Shown here: positions 23,651 through 32,626 of the stretch, one piece after another
Position numbering within the stretch: position 1 is the first letter of the stretch
Layout of the letters: every line of letters begins with the position of its first letter
Assembly (NCBI RefSeq): GCF_004023625.1
Contig: NZ_RPDJ01000031.1
Span: forward strand, 1 to 64,000
Reading direction: 5' to 3'
Source of the DNA: Streptomyces cavernae
GTDB lineage: Bacteria > Actinomycetota > Actinomycetes > Streptomycetales > Streptomycetaceae
DNA length: 64,000 nt
Translations under genes and position numbers: made by a program
Notes under the pieces: model-generated
The model's database searches: none
Seen by the model: the letters and a program-made list of their open reading frames with translations, nothing else
Told to the model about the DNA's origin: nothing

Positions 23651-25879
23651 CTACCTCAGGTAGACCAGGCCGTCGGCGGTGACCGTGGGGCGGCCGCTGG
23701 TGCCCACGACCACGATCTTGACGGTGTGCTTCGCGCTGCCGGTCCAGGTCCTGGTCCAGATCGCGTCGCGGTACTTGGTCGTGGTCGACTTCAGGTCCAC
23801 GGTGGTGACCTTCGTGCCGTCCACGTAGATGTGCGCCTGGCCGGACGTCGTGGCGCGCGAGACCACCAATGCGGCCGAGCGGCCGGTGAACGTCCAGGTG
23901 AGCGCGGCGTTCCTGGTGGTGCTGGTGTACGACTTGCCGCCCAGGTAGCTGCTGGAGGACTTGGCGGTCCAGGTGCCCGACCTGGTGGCGGAGGTCTCCT
24001 GGAGGATCACCGGAGTGCCCGCGACGGAGGCCGTGCCGGTGTTGCCCGCCAGGTCGTGGGCGGTCATCGCCCAGGTCGTCGCGGCGCCGGGCTTGGCTGT
24101 GTGGTTGGCGCTGGTGACGGTGGGTCCGTACGCCGCGGCGGTGGGCGCGGTGAGCCGTACCTCCTTGAGCGCGGCGTTGTCCGACGCCTTCCACTTCAGG
24201 GTGAGCGGGACGGCCGTGGTGTTCACCGTGCCGGTGCGCAGGGCGAGGTTCGGCCTGGTGGTGAAGGTGGGCGCGGTGGTGTCGGCCACGACGGTGGCGG
24301 CGGACGAGGTCACGGTCTTCCCGGACTGGTGCACGGCCCGCACGGCCACCTGGTGCGTGCCCGGCTTGAGCGTCGCCTTGGCGGAGGTTGCGGTGCCCGC
24401 GGCGGTGGCCGTCGGCTGCCCGTCGACCAGCACCTCGTAGCGCGCGACGAGCGGGGCCGGGGTCGTGGCCGACCAGTTCACGGTGATGCCGGCCTTCGTG
24501 TAGTAGGTCGAACCGGACCGGCCCGCGCCGGTGACGGACTTCAGGGTGAGGCCGGTGACCGGGCCGCCCGCCCAGCTGCGGATCGTTGGCAGCCGGTCGT
24601 AGAGGGCGTCACCCGGGCACTGGGTGTTGAATCCGTCGCGGTGGCCCGAGACGGCCTGGAAGCTCAGCTTCGTGCCCTTGGTCCAGGACTTGCCGAAGTA
24701 GTTCTTCGCGTCCGCGCCGGCGGTGAGGGTGGCGGAGCCCCCCGGGTCGACCCCGTACTGCCCCAGTTTCCATGCGGCGATCCGGGCCACCGAGGTCATC
24801 GCCGGTGTCGACGGGGCGGTGGTGGTGTAGTTGCCCAGGACGGAGATTCCGGTGGACTCGGCGTTGAAGCCGTAGGTGTGGGCGCCCATCACCGGCAGGT
24901 CCACGCCGCCCTTGCGTCCCTCGTAGACGGTGCCGCACTTGTCGACGAGGAAGTTGTAGCCGATGTCCTTCCAGCCCAACTGCTGCACGTGGTAGGCGTA
25001 AATGCCACGGATGACGGCCGGTGCCTGCTCACAGGTGTAGTCGTTGGACGCCGCCGTGTGGTGGACGAACGCCGCCTTGATCTTCCCGCCGGGCAGGTAA
25101 CCGGGCTCCTCGGGGCTGATCGACTCGTCCGCGCCCCAGCCCGCCCGCGAGGTGATCGGCGGCCGCGGTGCCATGGACCGCTGGGCCGACGGCACACCCG
25201 CCGAGGAGGACGGCGAAGCCGAGGACGAGGGCGGCGTGCTGGGCGTGGCACTCCCGGACGACGACAGGGAGGCAGACGCGGAGTCGGACGGCTCGACAGG
25301 CGCCGAGGGGGTCGTGGAGGCCGCCGGTGCGGAGGAGGCCGGTGACTGGGTCGAGGTCGGGGCGTCGGACGCGTACGCCGCGGGGTCCATGTCCGATCCC
25401 CCGCCGGCGCCCGGATCGATCATGTCCAGCCGCAGTCCCTCGGGCAGCCGTGCGGACTTCCTGCCGTCCACCCGGACCTCCACCCCGTCGGACGGGCCCA
25501 CCCACGCGGGTTCCGTGCCGCCGCGCGCCGCGCCCTGTTCGCCCCGTCCGCTGTCGCCGTCCAACTCCAGCCAGCCGGACCACTCGCCGGTCCCGGCGTC
25601 CCGGGTGCGGACCTCCACCGTGCCGGCCACCTGGGCGGACGGGTCCGCCCAGGTGACACCGAGCAGACTGAACCGCCGGGTGTCGCGTTTGCCGAGCCGG
25701 GCTGACGAGCCGTCACCGGCCGTCTTCAACGGGGCCGTCCGGGCCTTGCTCCGGACCGGTCCGGGCTTTCCGTCGGCCCGCGCTCCGGTCGCGGTCTCTC
25801 CGGTCACCCCCTGCACGACCAGGACTCCGGAGACCCCCGCGGCCACCACCGCGGCGGCTCCCCACCAACGACGTCTCAT
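23651..25879 (-). CDS. Secreted PGRP-domain N-acetylmuramoyl-L-alanine amidase
   Basis: 742-aa exported protein. Signal peptide RRRWWGAAAVVAAGVSGVLVV; an N-terminal beta domain; a Ser/Thr/Pro linker (about residues 170-235); then a peptidoglycan-recognition amidase. Zinc residues are recognisable in FVHHTAASNDY and SGHRDGFNTQCPGD, with the recognition core GWKDIGYNFLVDKCGTVYEG. After about residue 430 come Ig-like repeats and a C-terminal beta domain that may bind wall glycans. It cleaves the MurNAc-L-Ala bond of peptidoglycan, for growth-linked remodelling or lysis of other bacteria. Confidence 0.92.
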   Translation of the reverse strand: MRRRWWGAAAVVAAGVSGVLVVQGVTGETATGARADGKPGPVRSKARTAPLKTAGDGSSARLGKRDTRRFSLLGVTWADPSAQVAGTVEVRTRDAGTGEWSGWLELDGDSGRGEQGAARGGTEPAWVGPSDGVEVRVDGRKSARLPEGLRLDMIDPGAGGGSDMDPAAYASDAPTSTQSPASSAPAASTTPSAPVEPSDSASASLSSSGSATPSTPPSSSASPSSSAGVPSAQRSMAPRPPITSRAGWGADESISPEEPGYLPGGKIKAAFVHHTAASNDYTCEQAPAVIRGIYAYHVQQLGWKDIGYNFLVDKCGTVYEGRKGGVDLPVMGAHTYGFNAESTGISVLGNYTTTAPSTPAMTSVARIAAWKLGQYGVDPGGSATLTAGADAKNYFGKSWTKGTKLSFQAVSGHRDGFNTQCPGDALYDRLPTIRSWAGGPVTGLTLKSVTGAGRSGSTYYTKAGITVNWSATTPAPLVARYEVLVDGQPTATAAGTATSAKATLKPGTHQVAVRAVHQSGKTVTSSAATVVADTTAPTFTTRPNLALRTGTVNTTAVPLTLKWKASDNAALKEVRLTAPTAAAYGPTVTSANHTAKPGAATTWAMTAHDLAGNTGTASVAGTPVILQETSATRSGTWTAKSSSSYLGGKSYTSTTRNAALTWTFTGRSAALVVSRATTSGQAHIYVDGTKVTTVDLKSTTTKYRDAIWTRTWTGSAKHTVKIVVVGTSGRPTVTADGLVYLR

Positions 25880-26035
25880 ACGACCCGCACACCTTTCCCC
25901 CGTAGACAGGGTGTTTGAAGAACACAGGGCAGATGCATAACACCTGCCCCACCGGTGACACCGGCGCAGACAGTTTGCTGTGTTCTCACCCGAGTGCGGA
26001 CCCCGGCCCCGGACTGACGGTTGTTCCGGTGCGGC

Positions 26036-27025
26036 TCAGTGCCGGTGGCCGTCCGCGGTTTCCGCGGCGGGCCGGTCCGGGGCCTCCGGTGTGGCCGGCG
26101 CCGCACCGGAGGCCCCGGACCGGACGGTGAAGGCCGCGGTGCGGACGGTCCCTTCGTGCTTGAAGTCGAGGAACAGGCGGTACGTGCCGCTGCTGGGCGC
26201 GGTCGCGGTGAAGGAGATGCCGGGGCCGGGCTCGGTCTTCCCGTCGCCGGGTTCGCCGCCCGGGTGGACGTGGAGGTAGGCGAGGTCGCCGGAGCGCAGT
26301 GCGACGAGGTGGCCGTAGGCGCCGAGGTAGGGCTGGAGGTCGGTGACGGGCTTGCCGTCCCGGGAGACGGTGAGCTTCAGTTCGCCGGCCCTGCCCGGGC
26401 GCAGGCCGCCGGTCAGCCGGACCTGATAGCCGTCGACGGTGGCGGTGCTGTTCGGCGCGGGGACGTCCCTCGGCTCGTAGTCGCCGGAGACCGCCAGGTC
26501 GGCGCCGAGGGTGAGGTTCTCGGCCCCCTTCCGCGCCGGGGTGAAGTCGGCGAAGACGCGGTAGCCGCCGGCGCGGGGCAGGTCGACAGGGGTGCTCCAG
26601 GTGCCGTCGGCGGCACGGGTGGGGTGCAGATGGCGATAGGTCGTCAGATCGCGTGAGGCGAGGATGAGGTGGAGTTCCTTGTCGTGTTCGCGCTGGTACG
26701 CGGTGACGGCGCGGCCGTCCGCGTCCCGGATGGCGAAGCGGAGGTCGGCGCGCTGTCCGGCCGTGACACGGGGTGTCCTGAGGTCGAGGGTGTAGCCCTG
26801 CTCGGAGATCTGCAGTCCGCCGGCGGCCGGGGCGGCCGACTCGTGCTCGGCGTGGCCTCCTCCTCCCTCCGGCGCCGGTGTGCGGGACGCCTCGCCGTGA
26901 CCGGTGTGGCGCGGGGACGCGCTGTCCGCGACGACGGGGTCGATGCCCTGCCCCACGCCGTACGCGGTACCGAACGTCGCGGCGAGCGTGGCGGCGAATG
27001 CGGTGATCTTCAGTGCGGTTTTCAT
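26036..27025 (-). CDS. Secreted copper-locus protein
   Basis: 329 aa with a signal peptide (KTALKITAFAATLAATFGTA). A His-rich spacer (HTGHGEAS, GGGGHAEHESA) precedes two beta-sandwich-like domains containing HLHPTR and YLHVHPGG, and the protein ends in ADGHRH. Histidine clusters and position opposite copZ-copA across a CsoR-type box indicate an envelope protein that binds or buffers copper. The family is common in Streptomyces copper loci but its exact function is not established. Confidence 0.78.
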   Translation of the reverse strand: MKTALKITAFAATLAATFGTAYGVGQGIDPVVADSASPRHTGHGEASRTPAPEGGGGHAEHESAAPAAGGLQISEQGYTLDLRTPRVTAGQRADLRFAIRDADGRAVTAYQREHDKELHLILASRDLTTYRHLHPTRAADGTWSTPVDLPRAGGYRVFADFTPARKGAENLTLGADLAVSGDYEPRDVPAPNSTATVDGYQVRLTGGLRPGRAGELKLTVSRDGKPVTDLQPYLGAYGHLVALRSGDLAYLHVHPGGEPGDGKTEPGPGISFTATAPSSGTYRLFLDFKHEGTVRTAAFTVRSGASGAAPATPEAPDRPAAETADGHRH

Positions 27026-27083
27026 GGCCTTCTCCCTTGACGCGGGGCCCTCAGGTCTGGATTCAGGACCTCAATGCTGTTCA

Positions 27084-27104
27084 CCATACCCCCAGGGGGT
27101 ATGG
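27084..27104. promoter_or_regulatory. CsoR-type copper operator, box 1
   Basis: Perfect palindrome CCATACCCCC-A-GGGGGTATGG, the known CsoR binding pattern of Streptomyces. It lies 59 nt upstream of the secreted copper protein and probably controls that gene. Confidence 0.88.
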
Positions 27105-27132
27105 AGTCAAGGCATCGACCGGCTTGCATCTT

Positions 27133-27151
27133 GTACCCCCAGGGGGTATAC
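27133..27151. promoter_or_regulatory. CsoR-type copper operator, box 2
   Basis: Palindrome GTACCCCC-A-GGGGGTATAC, 81 nt before copZ. Together with box 1 it gives divergent copper-responsive control; CsoR releases DNA when it binds Cu(I). Confidence 0.87.
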
Positions 27152-27231
27152 ATGGGACCCGAGCCGGATACCCCCACTCGGTACCCGGCGGATTACCACG
27201 ACCGTCCAGACGGACTCTCCAGGAGGAACCC

Positions 27232-27528
27232 GTGTCTTCGTCTTGCTGCTCCACCGACGGCACCTGCTCGTCCGGCACCACCGCCTCCACCACTGCCGAG
27301 GCCGCGGCCACCGGGAGCGTCACCACGACCTACGCCGTCTCCGGCATGACCTGCGGCCACTGCAAGAGCACGCTCAGCAAGGTCATCGGCGAGCTGGACG
27401 GCGTGACCGAGGTCGACGTCGACCTCGCCACCGGCCGGGTCACCGTCACCAGCGCCACCGAGCCGGACGACGCGACGGTCGCCCACGTCGTCGACGAGGC
27501 CGGTTACGAGCTGACCGGACGGGCCTGA
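27232..27528 (+). CDS. copZ: Copper chaperone CopZ
   Basis: 98-aa heavy-metal-associated protein. Cu(I) site GMTCGHC (Cys41, Cys44) in a ferredoxin-like fold that delivers copper to CopA. The N-terminal extension has extra cysteines ([13 protein letters not shown]), not part of the usual fold, which may add metal or redox sites. GTG start with AGGAGG 6 nt upstream. 76 nt before copA. Confidence 0.95.
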   Translation: MSSSCCSTDGTCSSGTTASTTAEAAATGSVTTTYAVSGMTCGHCKSTLSKVIGELDGVTEVDVDLATGRVTVTSATEPDDATVAHVVDEAGYELTGRA

Positions 27529-27604
27529 CCCGCACCCCCCGAACCGCCGGGACCCGGGCCCCGCCGCCCGGGTCCCGGCCACCCACCTCGTACGAGGAGC
27601 AGCC

Positions 27605-29872
27605 ATGACCACCACCACGAACGGCACCGCCGCCACCGAGGTAGAGCTCGCCATCGGCGGCATGACCTGCGCCTCGTGCGCGGCCCGCATCGAGAAGAAG
27701 CTCAACCGCATGGACGGTGTCACCGCCACCGTCAACTACGCCACCGAGAAGGCCAAGGTCAGCTTCGCCGATGACGTCTCCGTCCAGGACCTGATCGCCA
27801 CCGTCGAGGCGACCGGGTACACCGCGCACGAACCCGCGCCCCCGCGCGACGAGTCGGAGGGCGGCGCCAAGGCGGCGGAGGCCGACGACGAACTGCGGCC
27901 GCTGCGGCAGCGGTTGATCACCGCCGTGGCGCTGGCCCTGCCCGTCATCGCCATGGCCATGGTTCCGGCATGGCAGTTCGAGTACTGGCAGTGGCTGTCG
28001 CTGACGCTGGCGGCGCCCGTCGTGACGTACGCCGCCTGGCCCTTCCACAAGGCGGCGTTCACCAACGCCCGGCACGGCGCGGCCACCATGGACACCCTCA
28101 TCTCGGTGGGCACCTCGGCCGCCTTCCTGTGGTCGCTGTGGGCGCTGTTCTTCGGCACCGCGGGCACACCCGGCATGACCCACCCGTTCGAGCTCACGAT
28201 CGCCAGAAGTGACGGCGCCGGGAACATCTACCTGGAGGCCGCCGCCGGTGTCACCGCCTTCATCCTGGCCGGCCGGTACTTCGAGGCCCGCTCCAAGCGC
28301 AAGGCGGGCGCGGCCCTCAAGGCTTTGCTGGAACTGGGCGCCAAGGACGTCACCGTGCTGCGCGGCGACGGGCGCGAACAGACCATCCCCACAGCCGAGT
28401 TGCAGGTCGGCGACCGCTTCCTCGTACGTCCCGGCGAGAAGATCGCCACGGACGGGACGGTCGTCGAGGGAACCTCCGCCGTGGACGCCTCGATGCTGAC
28501 CGGTGAGTCCGTCCCCGTGGAGGTGGCAGCCGGCGACTCGGTCACCGGGGCGACGATCAACGCGGGCGGCCGTCTGGTCGTCGAGGCGACCCGGGTCGGC
28601 GCCGACACCCAACTCGCGCGGATGGCCAAGCTGGTCGAGGACGCGCAGAACGGCAAGGCCGCCGCACAACGCCTCGCGGACAGGATCTCCGCCGTCTTCG
28701 TACCCGTCGTGATCGCCCTCGCGCTGGGCACCCTGGGCTTCTGGCTCGGCAACGGCTCCGGGCTGACGGCCGCGTTCACCGCCGCCGTCGCCGTACTGAT
28801 CATCGCCTGCCCCTGCGCCCTCGGGCTGGCCACCCCCACCGCCCTGATGGTCGGCACCGGCCGCGGCGCCCAGCTCGGCATCCTCATCAAGGGCCCGGAG
28901 GTCCTGGAGTCCACCCGCAAGGTCGACACCATCGTCCTCGACAAGACCGGCACCGTGACGACCGGCCGGATGACCTTGCTGGCCGTGCACACCGCCGAGA
29001 ACACCGACGAGCCCGAAGTCCTCCGGTTGGCGGGGGCGCTGGAGCACTCCTCCGAGCACCCCATCGCCCGCGCCGTCGCCGACGGGGCACTCAGGAAGCT
29101 CGGGGCACTGCCCACGCCCGAGGACTTCGCCAACGTTCCCGGCCTCGGTGTGCAGGGCATCGTCGACGGTCACGCCGTGCTCGTCGGCCGGGAGCGGCTG
29201 CTGGCCGAGTGGGCCATGGATCTGCCGGAGGGCCTTCGGCGGGCCAAGGCCGAAGCCGAGACCGCCGGCCGTACCGCCATCGCGGTCGCCTGGGACGGCG
29301 AGGCGCGGGCCGTCCTCGAGGTCGCCGACGCGGTGAAGGACACCAGCGCGGAGGCGATCACCCGGCTGCGGGCGCTGGGTCTGACGCCGATCCTGCTGAC
29401 CGGCGACAACAAGGCGGTGGCCGAGGCGGTCGCCCGCGAGGTCGGCATCGACGCCTCGGACGTCATCGCCGAAGTCCTCCCGCAGGACAAGGTCGACGTG
29501 GTCAAGCGGCTCCAGGACGAGGGGCGTTCCGTCGCCATGGTCGGGGACGGGGTCAACGACGCCGCCGCCCTGGCCCAGGCCGACCTCGGCCTCGCCATGG
29601 GCACCGGCACCGACGCCGCCATCGAGGCCGGCGACCTGACGCTCGTACGGGGCGACCTGAGGGCCGCGGCGGACGCCATCCGCCTCGCCCGCAAGACCCT
29701 CGGCACCATCCGGTCCAACCTGTTCTGGGCGTTCGCCTACAACGTGGCCGCCCTGCCGCTCGCCGCGGCCGGGCTGCTCAACCCGATGATCGCGGGAGCG
29801 GCCATGGCCTTCTCCTCGGTCTTCGTCGTCGGCAACTCCCTGCGGCTGCGCTCCTTCCGCGCCACCGGCTGA
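27605..29872 (+). CDS. copA: Copper-exporting P1B-type ATPase CopA
   Basis: 755-aa membrane pump exporting Cu(I). One N-terminal metal-binding domain (GGMTCASC, Cys22/Cys25), eight expected membrane helices, the translocation motif [14 protein letters not shown], phosphorylation site DKTGT, the HP motif in SSEHPIA, and hinge [13 protein letters not shown] with GAGGAG upstream. Operon with copZ under CsoR-type boxes. Confidence 0.97.
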   Translation: MTTTTNGTAATEVELAIGGMTCASCAARIEKKLNRMDGVTATVNYATEKAKVSFADDVSVQDLIATVEATGYTAHEPAPPRDESEGGAKAAEADDELRPLRQRLITAVALALPVIAMAMVPAWQFEYWQWLSLTLAAPVVTYAAWPFHKAAFTNARHGAATMDTLISVGTSAAFLWSLWALFFGTAGTPGMTHPFELTIARSDGAGNIYLEAAAGVTAFILAGRYFEARSKRKAGAALKALLELGAKDVTVLRGDGREQTIPTAELQVGDRFLVRPGEKIATDGTVVEGTSAVDASMLTGESVPVEVAAGDSVTGATINAGGRLVVEATRVGADTQLARMAKLVEDAQNGKAAAQRLADRISAVFVPVVIALALGTLGFWLGNGSGLTAAFTAAVAVLIIACPCALGLATPTALMVGTGRGAQLGILIKGPEVLESTRKVDTIVLDKTGTVTTGRMTLLAVHTAENTDEPEVLRLAGALEHSSEHPIARAVADGALRKLGALPTPEDFANVPGLGVQGIVDGHAVLVGRERLLAEWAMDLPEGLRRAKAEAETAGRTAIAVAWDGEARAVLEVADAVKDTSAEAITRLRALGLTPILLTGDNKAVAEAVAREVGIDASDVIAEVLPQDKVDVVKRLQDEGRSVAMVGDGVNDAAALAQADLGLAMGTGTDAAIEAGDLTLVRGDLRAAADAIRLARKTLGTIRSNLFWAFAYNVAALPLAAAGLLNPMIAGAAMAFSSVFVVGNSLRLRSFRATG

Positions 29873-29892
29873 ACCACCCGCTCAGCCACCCA

Positions 29893-29920
29893 CCGGGGCG
29901 GACCCACCGGTCCGCCCCGG
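29893..29920 (+). terminator. Terminator of copZA
   Basis: Perfect 12-bp stem CCGGGGCGGACC/GGTCCGCCCCGG with a 4-nt loop, 20 nt after the copA stop and before the convergent LCP gene. Confidence 0.75.
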
Positions 29921-29972
29921 CTGCGTGCCGCCGGGCCTGGTCGGCCGGTCGCCGGATCAGCCCGTCCCCGGA

Positions 29973-31070
29973 TCAGCCGGTCGCCGGGGGCTTGCGCACC
30001 GATTCCGGGATCTCGGAGTCGGTGCGGATCGCCTCCCACAAGTCGGCCGCCTGCGGCTCGGCGGCCACGACCCGGTTCGGGTCGGTCTTGTCGTACTCGA
30101 CCGGGAGCATGATCGTGTCCATGCTCGACGGGTCGATGCCTTGCATGCTCTGCCCGAACTCGGCCAGAGCCGTGAGCGAGGCGAGAGTGGAGTCGGTGGT
30201 GAGCGCCTCGGTGAGCTCGTCGGCGATCCGGTAGGTCTTCGTGGGGCTGCCGAGCAGGTCCTGCTTCTTGATCTCGGAGAGCAGGGCGACCAGGAACTGC
30301 TGCTGGCGGCCGATGCGGCCGAGGTCGCTTCCGTCGCCGATGCCCTTGCGGGCCCGGACGAAGGCGAGCGACTCGGTGCCGTTCAGCCGGTTGGGGCCCG
30401 CCTGGAGATCGAGTCCGGCCGACGAGTCCCGGACGGGCTCGTCGACGGTGACCGTCACTCCGCCGATCGCGTCGACGATGTCCTTGAAACCGGCGAAGTC
30501 CACCTCGATCAGATGGTCGACCCGGACATCGCTCATCTGCTCGACGGTCTTCGCCGTACAGGCCGGCCCGAACTCGGCGTAGACCGAGTTGAACATCGTC
30601 CGTTCCCGGCCGGGGGCCACCGTCCCGTCGTCCCGCGTGCACTCGGGGCGGGTGACGAGCGTGTCGCGCGGGATGCTCACCGCGACCGCCTCGGTCCGCC
30701 CCCCGGTTATGTGCACCAGCAACGTGGTGTCGGAACGCGCGCCGCTCACCGCGGCCCCGTCGAGGGCCGCGTTGTCGCCGGCCCGGGTGTCCGAGCCGAG
30801 GACGAGCAGGTTCATGGCGTCCCCGGCCGCCTCCTCCCGCTTTGGCCGGTTCTTCTCGTCGCCCAGCGCCCGGTCCAGGTCGACCGCGCGGTCCTCCAGG
30901 TTGGAGTCGAGGCCCTCGTACAGCCACCAGGCCGTCCCACCACCGGCCAGCACCGCCGCCACCAGCCCCAACAGGATGCCCCGGCGCATCCGCCGCCCAC
31001 GGGAAGGGGCCTTCCGACGCTGCTGCCTGCGGGCCCGGCGCCCGCCGACAGGGGAGTGAGCGTGGCTCAT
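29973..31070 (-). CDS. LytR-CpsA-Psr (LCP) family cell-wall polymer ligase
   Basis: 365 aa. Short basic cytosolic N-terminus, one membrane anchor (GILLGLVAAVLAGGGTAWWL), then an extracytoplasmic LCP domain. It shows LLVLGSDTRAGD, RSDTTLLVHI, VSIPRDTLV and FVRARKGIGDGSDLGR, which hold the Arg/Asp residues that bind the polyprenyl-diphosphate head group. LCP enzymes move lipid-linked polymers onto peptidoglycan. The ATG (MSHAHSPV) follows GGAG closely; a longer frame is possible but lacks homology. Divergent from the UDP-sugar dehydrogenase/GT2 genes, so it may anchor their product. Confidence 0.92.
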   Translation of the reverse strand: MSHAHSPVGGRRARRQQRRKAPSRGRRMRRGILLGLVAAVLAGGGTAWWLYEGLDSNLEDRAVDLDRALGDEKNRPKREEAAGDAMNLLVLGSDTRAGDNAALDGAAVSGARSDTTLLVHITGGRTEAVAVSIPRDTLVTRPECTRDDGTVAPGRERTMFNSVYAEFGPACTAKTVEQMSDVRVDHLIEVDFAGFKDIVDAIGGVTVTVDEPVRDSSAGLDLQAGPNRLNGTESLAFVRARKGIGDGSDLGRIGRQQQFLVALLSEIKKQDLLGSPTKTYRIADELTEALTTDSTLASLTALAEFGQSMQGIDPSSMDTIMLPVEYDKTDPNRVVAAEPQAADLWEAIRTDSEIPESVRKPPATG

Positions 31071-31354
31071 TTCGCTCCGGTTCTCCGTCGTTCTTCGGAT
31101 GACGTCACCTTCGGTTTCGCAGTCGATGCGTAGAGCACCGAGGCGCGGGGAAGGGGGGATTGATTGAGACACAGAAGGCCCACCAATGGTTGTACGCCTT
31201 GTGGGTGACGAGAGGCACTTCCCGGAACTGGTATCACTCCTGTGAAGTTCTTGTTAGCATCCTCACTCTTGTCCAGTTTTTGAGAACTCAAGTTCGGACC
31301 CGCAGGCGGCCGAGGCTGTCGGGCCGGGGTCCGGACTGGGGTGGGGAAGGTCTC

Positions 31355-32626
31355 GTGAACAGAGCCACCACGGTGGATCTTGTCGTTGTCGGGCTCGGCT
31401 ACGTGGGGCTGCCCTTGGCCCGTTCCGCTGCTGCCGCCGGGCTCAAGGTGGCCGGTCTCGACCGCAGCCGTCGGGTCGTCGACGGCCTGAACGCCGGCCG
31501 CTCGCACGTGGACGACATCACCGACGCCGAGGTCCGCACGATGCTCGAGCAGGGCTTCAAGGCGGTCGACCGGGCCGACGTCATCTCCAGCGCCGCCGCG
31601 GTCGTCATCTGTGTACCCACGCCCCTGACCGAGCACGGCGCCCCCGACCTCGGGGCGGTGCACTCCGCGGTCGAGGACATCGCCACCCACCTCACTCCCG
31701 GAACGCTCGTCGTCCTCGAGTCGACCACGTACCCGGGCACCACCGAAGAAGTCGTCCGGCCCCGGCTGGAGGCCGGCGGCCTCAAGGTCGGCGAGGACTT
31801 CCACCTCGCCTTCTCCCCCGAGCGCATCGACCCGGGCAACCCCGAGTTCGGCCTGGAGAACACACCCAAGGTGGTCGGCGGCGTCACGGCGGACTGCACC
31901 AAGGCCGCGCGCGCCCTCTACGAGCGCTTCGTGGGGCGCGTCGTCGAGGCGAAGGGCACCCGCGAGGCCGAGATGGCCAAGCTCCTGGAGAACACCTACC
32001 GGCATGTGAACATCGCCCTCGTCAACGAGATGTCGATGTTCTGCCGCGAGATCGGTGTCGACCTGTGGGACGCGATCCGCTGCGCCTCCACCAAGCCGTT
32101 CGGTTTCGCCCCGTTCTACCCCGGCCCGGGCGTCGGCGGCCACTGCATACCCATCGACCCCAACTACCTGTCGTACAAGGTCCGCTCGCTCGGCATTCCG
32201 TTCCGCTTCGTGGAGCTGGCGCAGGAGATCAACCAGCGCATGCCCGTGCACGTGGTCAACCGGGCCGCCGACCTGCTGAACGACCACAGCAAGGCGATCC
32301 GGGGCTCCCGGATCCTGCTGCTCGGCGTGACGTACAAGCCCGACATCTCCGACCAGCGGGAGAGCCCGGCCCTCACGGTGGCCGAGAACCTTCGCGCACG
32401 CGGCGCCGAACTCGTCTACTTCGACCCGCGGGTCGAGAACTGGACGGTCGGCGGAGTGCCCGTCGAGCGGGTGGACGACTACCTGGCGGCGGCCGAGTCC
32501 GCGGACCTGACCATCCTGCTCCAGCCGCACCGGGAGATCGACCTGGCCCAGCTGGCCGACCGGACCCAGCTGCTGTTCGACACCCGAGGAAAATCGGCCG
32601 ACCATCCGCGGGTGGTCAAGCTGTGA
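31355..32626 (+). CDS. Nucleotide-sugar dehydrogenase (UDP-GlcNAc 6-dehydrogenase type)
   Basis: 423-aa UDP-glucose/GDP-mannose dehydrogenase-family enzyme, oxidising a nucleotide sugar at C6 to the uronate. Seen: NAD site VVGLGYVGLPLA, LESTTYPGTTEE, KLLENTYRHVNIALVNE, and the catalytic Cys264 in GPGVGGHCIPIDP. These motifs resemble WbpA-type UDP-GlcNAc dehydrogenases more than UDP-glucose dehydrogenases. GTG start with GGGGAAGG upstream. The stop overlaps the next GTG (GTGA). Supplies a uronic acid precursor to the coupled synthase. Confidence 0.92.
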   Translation: MNRATTVDLVVVGLGYVGLPLARSAAAAGLKVAGLDRSRRVVDGLNAGRSHVDDITDAEVRTMLEQGFKAVDRADVISSAAAVVICVPTPLTEHGAPDLGAVHSAVEDIATHLTPGTLVVLESTTYPGTTEEVVRPRLEAGGLKVGEDFHLAFSPERIDPGNPEFGLENTPKVVGGVTADCTKAARALYERFVGRVVEAKGTREAEMAKLLENTYRHVNIALVNEMSMFCREIGVDLWDAIRCASTKPFGFAPFYPGPGVGGHCIPIDPNYLSYKVRSLGIPFRFVELAQEINQRMPVHVVNRAADLLNDHSKAIRGSRILLLGVTYKPDISDQRESPALTVAENLRARGAELVYFDPRVENWTVGGVPVERVDDYLAAAESADLTILLQPHREIDLAQLADRTQLLFDTRGKSADHPRVVKL

